From Anastrepha obliqua (Eukaryota; Arthropoda; Insecta; Diptera; Tephritidae): a DNA stretch of 64,000 nt. Position 1 is the first letter of the stretch. Each line of letters opens with the position of its first letter. A model generated the notes under the pieces. It ran no database searches. It had not been told where the DNA came from and was given only the letters and a program-made list of their open reading frames with translations. Position numbers and translations under genes: made by a program. This document shows positions 56,665-64,000 of the stretch, piece by piece. The stretch covers positions 66,172,501-66,236,500 of the forward strand of contig NC_072896.1 in NCBI RefSeq assembly GCF_027943255.1. The letters run 5' to 3'.

Positions 56665-57560
56665 AGGTTAAATATAGTAACATGTATTGGCTTATGCGTA
56701 AGCAATCACTACTATTTACCCGAAAGAAGATAATTTTGTACAAGCAAATTCTAAAACCTGTGTGGACCTACGGCGTTCAGATAGGGGGTTGTTCCAGCTA
56801 AAGCAGCATTTAACTAATTCAAAGGTTTCAGAATGAAGTACAGTAGGTTCTGTTTTTATGCGGCTTTTTTTTATGCGGTTTTGAAATAGTGCGGTTTTTT
56901 TTTTTTTAAATTACAAAATGCATGTCGACCTATCTGGAATTGTACATATAAACAAGATTCTAAACCAGCTAAGCAAAAACTCATCACAGATTATATCAGA
57001 AATGCTAACCCTACAAGTATGGAACCGCCTGCATAACTATCTAGATCAGAAGTGTACATTTCCTCAAGTGACGAAAGTGATTTTACGCCAAATCCTAAAC
57101 GAACGCGCAACATGTGGGTATTGTCTGATTCTATTTCTGACTTAAATTTATTTTTCGATTCTGACGTTTCTTAAATAAAGATATAATTTTCAAAAATACA
57201 ATATTTTGTTTATGCGATTTTATTTAATTATTTCAGATTCACGCGGTCTATGGAACGTATCTATAGTTATAATATGGGACTAGTGCCCTTTTTTATGCGA
57301 TTTTATTACATTATTTCAGATTTATGCGGTTTTAGCATTTGAAACGTATCTATAGTTTTACTATAGAACTAGTAGCTTTTTTATGCTGTTTTTTTTTATG
57401 CTGTTTCTTGCGGAACGTATCTACCGCATAAAAACAGAACCTACTGTACTAAAATGTGCTCTCCGGTATATCCGTAGCTCTGATCTCGAAAGTGACCTCA
57501 GTTGCAGAAGAAAGAGAGTCTGAATAAACCATAAACACAAAGGCTGACACAAACAAATTG
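56665..57560 (+). pseudogene. Jockey-type reverse transcriptase C-terminus, split by a pogo-like element
   Basis: Left part (to 56840): YWLMRKQSLLFTRKKIILYK, QILKPVWTYGVQ, IQRFQNEV. Right part (from 57447): LKCALRYIRSSDLESDL, then after a frameshift TSVAEE and, past a stop, NKLRRRLKHKKRQVLAR. ILKPVWTYG.Q and IQRFQN.VL are the classic end of Jockey-clade ORF2. Removing the insertion and one TA rejoins NEV to LKC in frame, which confirms the insertion point. Confidence 0.85.
56841..57446. mobile_element. Non-autonomous pogo/Tigger-like element
   Basis: A 606-bp element with 23-base perfect inverted repeats beginning CAGTAGGTTCTGTTTTTATG, flanked by TA at 56839-56840 and 57447-57448. CAGT-beginning ends and a TA target are typical of pogo and Tigger elements. 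Several variants of TTTATGCGGTTTT recur inside both ends. A short frame reads SSSDESDFTPNPKRTRNMWV and ends DSDVS followed by a stop near 57173, like the acidic, serine-rich C-terminus of pogo transposases. The catalytic domain is absent. Confidence 0.85.
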
Positions 57561-58330
57561 AGAAGAAGGCTTAAGCATAAAAAGCGACAAGTTTTGGCCA
57601 GATAAAAAAAAAATAGAAATAAAAATCTCGTTTATTTATTTCCAGAATATTTAAGTGGAGTGTTGTAATAATAACTTGATAACTCGGTAGAAATTGCTCG
57701 TTAGTTGTAAATATCTACCTCCAATACCACAAACGTTCCTCAATAAAATTATTTGCTGTTGCTGATACCAGAATTCAGTTGCAGTGACACTAGGCTGCAA
57801 CAGCTTAAGATATATTGTGACAAACGCAAACACGCACACACGATTATACATACCTGTTGACATTTATTTATGAAAATAACATAATTTCCTAATTAAGAGA
57901 GAATTAATTCAACTTAACCGCAAGGGAGTCCAGCTAGTGGGTCCATTATAGTAAAATAACATTGCCCCCGAATGGCTGTTTTAGTAAATTGTAGGTATGT
58001 TTGTGTAAGAATACATATAAATGGATGTATGTTTATAAGTATTCATACAAGGTGAATGAATACGAAACAATGAAACAGAAAAGCATTATTAATTCAACCA
58101 CAAAATGGCGCAGTGTGGCCTTCTGCGGTTTTGTGCTGGTATGCGTAAAAAAATACAAATAAGTGAAAATAATATAAAGAATGTAAACAAAGAGACTTCC
58201 GTTGAGGGATGTGGAAAGTTTAATGCACACTTTCATGAAAATGTATGCATTTAATTAGATTTCTTTGGAGGAAAGTGCATTTGTGCATATTTTAAAATTT
58301 CTTGTTTGGTCGATACTTGTACTGGAGTAA
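57561..58330. other. AT-rich spacer, no recognised gene
   Basis: No motif-bearing frames. Includes an A-run after the Jockey stop at about 57607, possibly that element's tail. Confidence 0.45.
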
Positions 58331-58348
58331 TGCGGTTGCAGGCGATTT

Positions 58349-58675
58349 ATGTATGTAAGTGCATATGGGCAATGCCAATTCAGTCCGCTGAACCTCAGCC
58401 TTCGCCTAACGTCACTGGTACAGCTCCATGCAGCAAGGCTGCTCCTAATACTTATTCTCAGGGCTGGCATTGAGTCTAACCCTGGGCCCCAAATTTATTT
58501 TAGCTGCATTTACCAAATACGCAAACAACACCTCAGTTAGATGTAACCAGTGCGCGGGGGGCGCCATCTGTGAGTTGCGTTTTATTGAACAATTCTCGCT
58601 ACTTTTGCTACAGAATATTCTTCTGCCTGGAAGAAGGGCACGACTATGTAATACGACAGTTGGGCAAGGGTAACA
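58349..58675 (+). pseudogene. Non-LTR retrotransposon N-terminal fragment with a 2A-like motif
   Basis: The frame reads LVQLHAARLLLILILRAG followed by IESNPGP (58469-58489), then, after a shift, VRCNQCAGGAICELRF. A hydrophobic stretch, then AGIE.NPGP and a C..C zinc-binding motif, is the N-terminal layout of some insect non-LTR ORFs. E.NPGP matches the core of 2A ribosome-skipping peptides, but the usual Asp three residues before NPGP's Glu is Gly here. No reverse transcriptase follows. Clade is not assigned. Confidence 0.5.
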
Positions 58676-60490
58676 TACGTCCTGAGTATTCTACTTTCTA
58701 GATCCTATAATTCCTTTCTAATGAAGGCCAGCCTGTTTGGATTTTTACATCACCAATTGTTCCCTAGCAGTAATCTGTAGTAGGTATAAGCAACATAATT
58801 TTTATTCCCAATTCTATTGTGTGCTGACCATATCTTGTTCTTCGTACCCTACCTCTCTGCGCTCCTCCCGCCATTGCGAATGTATGTATAGGTATGTAGG
58901 CACATGCGACATTTAGAGTAGTGAATCCTTGTTATACTTTATTGTGAACATTCAGATTCAATTATGCTGCATCAATAAGTGAAGTTAGTATTGGTTTGGG
59001 GCCATGATACGTGCACATACAGACATACATAGAGAAAACGCGGTATCCAATTCATATTTGTATATGTACTCATTTCAACTACTCGTATTTCATTTATTTG
59101 TAACCGAAATTCAGATGTGCATACAAATTAACAAATTCTCTCATATAAATAACGAAATCACATAGCCAATTCAGCCAAAACGATTTCACTTTATTTTATT
59201 CCTCGTTTATTTTGTTTGAGTTTATTGGCAGTGTACCATATGTACACAGGGGACTCTAATGTAGGACACACATACATACACACATTTATACATACGTATG
59301 TACATACATATATGCATACAATAATCGTATGCGTAAACACGTTCATCCATATGTGTCCCTTTTTGCTACAAGTATCCATTTATATGTATGTCCATATATG
59401 CAAACATACTCACATACGTTTTAATATGCATCCCTTTGTGTCGCAATGTATGTATGTATGATATGTGTGTACCAGATTATTAGATTGGAGTTATAATGAT
59501 TCCAGTAATTTTTGCCATACTGCCGGAAATTGCGGTGCGGATCCCTACCTAACTTGTGTTTAGGTTGCAGTATTTTTGTTTTCGTTATTCGTATTTCCCA
59601 CAAACAAAGCTTGAAAATATGGTACCTAGAGCGAGATAAATGCACAAACATAAATTCACATAATTTTATTATCTTTTGCGCAAGTGAAGCAATTTTTTTT
59701 GAACAATACTGCCATTTCACGATTTGCCGGATATTTATGAAATGTTCAATGTCACTGCTTAACAATTATATTAAAAGCATTGAAATGATGAGCATTGTCT
59801 AAATGCAATAATACGAATAAAAATATGCACTTTTTGTGCACAAAAACATTTGAATAAAAATATTTATTTAATAATCCATTAATGGTTTTGTTATGGAAAT
59901 ACAATTCAGGACTTGATAGGAAAGTTCTCATTGTGATTTGGAATTGAGTTTTGTCTACAAATTGTGAATAATATAACTGTATAAGACAATAGAAAGAAAG
60001 AGCTGCCGCTAATACGAGTAGCACTAACTTATAAATAATTAATGTTTCTTTTATCTATCCAATACCATCCCTCGTTGAGTCCGAAAATCGATTTTTTTTT
60101 GTCTTAGATTTAAAAAGCTAAATGAAATGAAATTCAAAATAAATCCGCACTTACCTTAGAAAAGGCTCAGAAAACTCGATACAAAGTATTCAAACTTTCA
60201 AGCTCCTGCAGGTGGGGGAGTTGCCACACAGACGAACTTGAGCACTTCTGCATGCAAGGAATTACCACTGTACTTTTGCATGTCCTGATGCATGCAGAAT
60301 ATGGTATCTCAGAAGGTGCTGAGTCGCTGCCAGCGATTATCGCCGTAAATTCAATATTTATTTTACAAATTTCTGACGCTGGGGCTTACCACACCTCACG
60401 CTTCAGACAGCGGGTTAAGCTGTAAACAGTCATTCGGCATCTCAAGTTCGCCAAGATAATTACACTTCAGATATCTCATCTATTTTTCAA
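58676..60490. other. Spacer with microsatellites, no recognised gene
   Basis: Contains the CATA-type microsatellite annotated separately. A patch at 60190-60440 with CACACCTCACGC is less AT-rich but has no motif. Confidence 0.45.
59255..59465. repeat. Interrupted CATA/TATG microsatellite
   Basis: Many short runs of ACATACATAC, TACATACGTATG and ATGTATGTATGT with interruptions. The predicted frames across it are rich in Tyr, Val, His and Thr purely from the repeat. Confidence 0.85.
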
Positions 60491-60494
60491 AACA

Positions 60495-60641
60495 TCACGT
60501 AAATTATAAAGAATCTACTTTTAAGGAACGAAAATTTGTTATTCATAATATTTTAAATAATAGAAAAGAGCGCAAAATTGCAATTGTAATAAGTAAAAGC
60601 AAGTCTACGCTGACCGACATAATAAATAAATATAAAGATGC
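60495..60641 (+). pseudogene. Tc1-like helix-turn-helix fragment (tentative)
   Basis: Reads NYKESTFKERKFVIHNILNN, then RKERKIAIVISKSKSTLTDI and INKYKD. The pattern ERK.II......S..KIA...SKST....I.KYK resembles the first DNA-binding domain of Tc1-type transposases. It is directly followed by R1-like sequence from about 60645. There is no catalytic domain and no inverted repeat. Confidence 0.35.
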
Positions 60642-60784
60642 ATCGAAAATAAAGGGGATGCAAAGAGAAGCAATGATACGAAGCTACTTCGAAGAACGCG
60701 TACTGGATTACGATACAGCAGTAGGCAGAAAGAGTTACAAGATTTCAGGCGGGGTCCCTCAAGGTTCTGTGCTAGGACCACTGC

Positions 60785-60792
60785 TCTGGAAC
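60785..60792. repeat. Left target-site duplication of the hAT element
   Basis: TCTGGAAC, repeated exactly at 61788-61795. Confidence 0.93.
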
Positions 60793-61787
60793 CAAACATG
60801 TTAAATTCCAATTAGAATTAGCAATTGATGCAATTGCTTTATATTCCCTAATTCATCAAACAATTAGAATGAGTTCAACTAATTCTCATTAGATAATTAA
60901 AATTTTTATTCCAATGGTAAAACTAATTGCAATTAGTTGCCATTAGCAAAAAAAATTGGTTTACCTTTACAATTAGATATCTAATTGACTTCTGCTAATG
61001 CAATTAGATATTTAATTAGCTCGAATTAGAATTAATTATTTTGATTAAAATAAATTTTTTGCAAAGAATTATTAAAGTGAACGAATAATGATGTAACTTA
61101 CATCATGTAAGTCACTGGAGGAGGGTGAAAGCATGCATTTTATTTCGAATATGATGCATCAATATTTGAATGATGATGATAAAACTTCCAATATATGGCC
61201 CAAATATCCCACATTAAAGGACATAGCACTATTTTGCAACACGCCGCTTACGTCTTCAGGCCCTGTGGAGCGACTATTTTCCTTTGCGGGCATTATTAAT
61301 AGTCCAAGGCGGAGTCGCTTGACTGACTTTTCTTTTGAAAAGCTCGTATTGCTGAAAGCGAATATACGCGGTCAATCCAGTTAATAAACAGTTAGTATAT
61401 ACGTTAAATAGATGTTCATGTATGTAATATACGTAGTACATATTATGTACATAAGTAATATATAGGTATATATGTGAAATTCATATTATGAATATTTCTG
61501 TTTTTTTTTTTGTTTTTTAAAATATCAAAATAATTGATTCTAATTCGAGCTAATTGAATACCTAATTGCATTAGCAGAAGTCAATTAGATTTCTAATTGT
61601 AAAGGTAAACCAATTTTTTTTGCTAATGGCAACTAATTGCAATTAGTTTTACCATTGGAATAAAAATTTCAATTATCTAATGGGAACTAGTTGAACGAAT
61701 TCTAATTGTTTAATGAATTAGAGAATTTCACAAAAGAAGGCTAAATAGCAATCATTAGCATTATCTAATCATTATTTAACATCTCTG
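60793..61787 (+). mobile_element. Non-autonomous hAT element with long inverted arms
   Basis: A 995-bp element flanked by an 8-bp duplication, TCTGGAAC (60785-60792 and 61788-61795), the hallmark length for hAT. Ends are CAAACATGTTAAAT and, reversed, CAGAGATGTTAAAT. About 200 bases at each end are imperfect inverted copies dense in AATTAG and CTAATTG, for example AATGGTAAAACTAATTGCAA at 60913 and its reverse near 61640. The core holds a hAT C-terminal domain fragment. Confidence 0.93.
61133..61384 (+). pseudogene. hAT transposase C-terminal dimerisation domain fragment
   Basis: Reads MHFISNMMHQYLNDD, then WPKYPTLKDIALFCNTPLTS and SGPVERLFSFAGIINSPRRS, RLTDFSFEKLVLLKAN. P.S...VERLFS.AG......R..L.....E.L..L..N is the conserved hAT dimerisation region (Dimer_Tnp_hAT). 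The DDE part and zinc finger are gone. The fragment has an open start and ends at TAA 61382-61384 just before the right arm, as in the parent element. Confidence 0.9.
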
Positions 61788-61795
61788 TCTGGAAC
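61788..61795. repeat. Right target-site duplication of the hAT element
   Basis: TCTGGAAC, matching 60785-60792. In the interrupted gene it encodes the LWN of GPLLWN. Confidence 0.93.
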
Positions 61796-62489
61796 ATTGT
61801 GTACGATGGTGTTCTCTGCCTCAATATACCCAATGGTGCCAACATTATCGGGTTTGCGGATGATATCGAAGTAATTATTACGGCTAAGAGACTAAGCGAC
61901 AACTGCGAAAAAGCTAATCAGACCACAGTGTCCGCTAATTCAATGCAAAACAGCCTCAAATCGCCGAGCAAAAAACGGAGTCCATTCTCATATCGAGCCG
62001 GAAAAACGTAGAAGTGGCAACTATACAAATTGGCAATCAGAGCATGACGACATTAGCAGCAGGGAATAATGATAGACAGAAGATTATCTTTTAAAGTACA
62101 CCTGGAGTATACGACCAAAAAAGCATTAGCAACTGTAGCAGCATTATCGCGAGTAACGCTAAGCGCGCGCGAGCCAAAGCAACGACATCGCCAACTTCTA
62201 GCAGGCTACAGCATTCTTCTTATTTGCGCGGTATAAAGGCAGTGGAAGTCAGAAGAAGCAGCGCTAGTTATCGCTGGAATGCATCCAGTAGATATACTGG
62301 CAAAGGAAGCTGCAGTATTGGCTGGGACTGAAACGCAACGCATCGTACTATGGGAAACTAATGCTGAAACTTGGTAACAAAAATTGAATAACACAATAGC
62401 AATAGCAAGTGCAGCATTCAGACACATTCAGTTCATGGTACTGCACTCGGATTCCCTTTTTAACTTTCTTTAAATCTACTCGACCTCCT

Positions 62490-63648
62490 GGTGAAACATG
62501 GCACATTGGCTATGCCAATGGAGAGCCGAGTGAGTGTGAGTGATACACCGCCGTCGAAACGATCTGAAGCAACTGAACAAGTTGTGGAGGATGTGGAGAT
62601 GGCGGACAATCTCTCAGTAGACTCAGACGGATCTCTGGTACCGAGTAAGTCTTTGATAACGGTTAAACCTGGTGCGAATCAGGTAAGTACCGGTAAAAAG
62701 ACCGAAGTTATTGGAGATTCGAACGCAGGTGTTGGTCTAACCGCAAGGCAGATCAAACGAAGGAGACAGAAGGCGAGGCAAGCCGAAGCACTAGCTAAGG
62801 CAAGGACTCAAGCTCCGTCAACTTCGACACCTGTAACGGAAACGGGAAAGCGTGGCAGAACAGAGGATTCCTCTGTAGCGCTGCGCTCTTCCGGAAACGA
62901 AACGGGGTCTGTGCCAACGACAGGGAAGAGGAGAAAGGCAAAGAAGAGGAAAGTCGAGAGACGGAATTCGGAAATGCCTGCATCCTCGACCCAATCCAAG
63001 GCAGACAAACCTTTGCCTGACAAGGCAGAGGCTAAGGGACCTCAAATGTCGAATGACACTCTTCCGTCAACGTCTGGCGAATCATTCGCGAGAATGGCAG
63101 CAAAGGCAATGACGGTGGAGATACATACCGACAAACAAGATGGTCTACTGTCCAAAGGGCAACAAGACTATCTTGATAGCTATCTTTGGAAAGCTATCGG
63201 TGAGTCGAAAGACGCGCCGACGTTCGAGGGGAAAAGCGTGGTGGACGGCATCGTAAAGGTGCACTGTTCCAATGCTTTTTCCCGAGAATGGCTAGAAAAA
63301 GCTATAGCAAAGATTCCAGCCTGCGAAAACAGCAAGTTTATTCTTGTTGAGAGTAGCAAAGAAAGGCTGGTACGAGCGAGTGTCTGGATTCCGGGTCCTT
63401 CCTGTAATTCAGCAGAACTCCTCAAACGCATCCGTGTTCAGAACAAGGATCTTGACACGACTCTCTGGAGAGTATACTCCTGCACCAGGCAGAAATCCGC
63501 CACCACTTCGGAGACGGGTTCCCACCTGGTACTGGGTATCGATCTTGGGTCCCTCAAGGTGCTTAAGTCGAAGTACGGTTGCCGTCCTCACCTACATCTG
63601 GGGCGGATCCAGTTCCGCGTCCAGGATAAGGTGGAGGACAAAGCGTAA
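62490..63648 (+). CDS. LOA-type ORF1 (DUF4780-like), second copy
   Basis: An open frame from the truncation point to TAA at 63646-63648. Its first native ATG in this fragment is at 62512. It carries the same basic N-terminal region and C-terminal DUF4780-like domain (VWIPGPSC, LWRVYSCT, LVLGIDLGS). Differences from the copy at 47267-48781 are few: Val for Ala in QVVEDVEM, Ile for Thr in SLITVKP, Gly for Glu in NETGSVP, Thr for Ala in TSETGSH. N-terminal residues are missing. Confidence 0.82.
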
Positions 63649-63662
63649 ATATACTCAGTCTC

Positions 63663-64000
63663 ATGACTGAAGTAATATTTACACAGATTAATCTGCAGCA
63701 TAGCAAAGCGTCTACGGCTCTCTTGTGCCGTAGGCATGCAAAACTGCAAACAAACCCACACATAATACTTATACAAGAACCATGGGTATGTCACAAGCGT
63801 ATCTGTGGTCTAAGTGCTATGTCGTGGGGACAAATACTTCATTGTGAAGGGAATGTGAGACCGCGAGCATGTATTATCATGCCGAGGTTGATCGAACACA
63901 CGATGTTAAAAGAGCTATGCTCTGGAGATATCGTTGCTGCAAAAATAAAGTACTGGAAAAGTGGGAACAGTGTCGAAGCTATCATAGTTTCGGCCTACCT
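63663..64000 (+). CDS. LOA-type ORF2, endonuclease N-terminus (continues beyond the window)
   Basis: ATG at 63663, 14 bases after the ORF1 stop. It reads MTEVIFTQINLQHSKAST, then NPHIILIQEPWVCHKRICG, with the Asn and Glu of an apurinic-type endonuclease. It is open to the window end (about 112 codons). One substitution relative to the other copy is KYWKSGN for KYLKSGN. Whether the reverse transcriptase here is intact cannot be seen. Confidence 0.88.
   Translation, partial: MTEVIFTQINLQHSKASTALLCRRHAKLQTNPHIILIQEPWVCHKRICGLSAMSWGQILHCEGNVRPRACIIMPRLIEHTMLKELCSGDIVAAKIKYWKSGNSVEAIIVSAY

Larger units (their letters stand above)
60645..62400 (+). pseudogene. R1-type reverse transcriptase remnant, split by a hAT element
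   Basis: Left part: MIRSYFEERVLDYDT, then SYKISGGVPQGSVLGPLLWN. Right part from 61788: IVYDGVLCLNIPNGANIIGF carrying FADD at about 61854-61865 (GFADDIEVII), then SFKVHLEYTTKKALATVAAL, ILAKEAAVLAGTE and other C-terminal phrases with stops. GGVPQGSVLGPLLWN...YDG and GFADD are R1-clade blocks. Joining WN to IV across the insertion with one TCTGGAAC keeps the frame. It resembles but is not a copy of the R1-like remnant at 20706-21918. Confidence 0.82.
62490..64000 (+). mobile_element. LOA-type retrotransposon, second copy, 5' truncated, runs off the window
   Basis: Homology to the minus-strand copy (43432-48785) starts abruptly at about 62490 inside ORF1, a 5' truncation typical of target-primed reverse transcription. 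It continues to the last base of the window. The two copies face in opposite directions about 14 kb apart and are nearly identical, so together they form a large inverted repeat. Confidence 0.92.

Noticed and set aside
59191..59461. Cys/Tyr/Val-rich small proteins
   Set aside because: Produced by the CATA/TATG microsatellite.

Overview
The window looks like nuclear DNA from a higher dipteran insect, most likely a tephritid fruit fly. This is inferred from repeat content, not from a marker gene: three mariner families, rosa-type DD41D mariners, Transib, hAT, pogo-like, Harbinger and Helitron DNA elements, LOA, R1, RTE and Jockey-type non-LTR retrotransposons, and a tRNA-headed SINE, all in an AT-rich background with CATA microsatellites. 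I find no rRNA or tRNA gene and no protein-coding host gene I can name. Nearly every convincing reading frame belongs to a broken transposable element.

Layout. 0-10 kb: two copies of one mariner family (1-1153 and 3725-5005), one copy of a second (6375-7599), a hAT-like element with iterated arms (8146-9059) and a Harbinger transposase remnant. 10-17.6 kb: a Jockey-type fragment, a deleted DD41D mariner, a mariner tail, a nearly complete DD41D mariner on the minus strand (15686-16959) and an RTE tail. 19-25 kb: a non-LTR tail, a possible TTAA-bounded repeat, a scrambled R1-like retrotransposon, and a nearly intact second copy of mariner family 2 (23689-24997). 26-31 kb: a short Helitron, a tRNA-derived SINE, and a stretch that resembles a host promoter or 5' UTR. 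32-40 kb: a 2615-bp block repeated three times in tandem, almost without divergence, carrying parts of two dead non-LTR retrotransposons. 41-49 kb: a two-exon remnant resembling a Transib N-terminal domain, then a 5.3-kb LOA-type retrotransposon on the minus strand. 50-55.4 kb: a third copy of mariner family 1 abutting a Transib transposon that is itself interrupted by a second Transib. 55.4-64 kb: a Jockey fragment, a DD41D mariner, a Jockey piece split by a pogo-like element, a non-LTR N-terminal piece with a 2A-like motif, an R1-like reverse transcriptase split by a hAT element, and a 5'-truncated LOA copy that runs off the window.

The strongest biology is the Transib pair. Transib transposases are the accepted relatives of the RAG1 V(D)J recombinase. 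The inner element (51990-53857) is flanked by a perfect 5-bp target duplication, has ends matching CACAGTG and CACACTG (RAG signal heptamer consensus CACAGTG), and has lost its catalytic core. Removing it with one target copy restores a CPICGA motif in the outer transposase. Several other insertions can be dated relative to their hosts in the same way: hAT in R1 with TCTGGAAC duplicated, and pogo-like in Jockey with TA duplicated. The second standout is the tandem triplication, which is either a very recent event or an assembly artefact.
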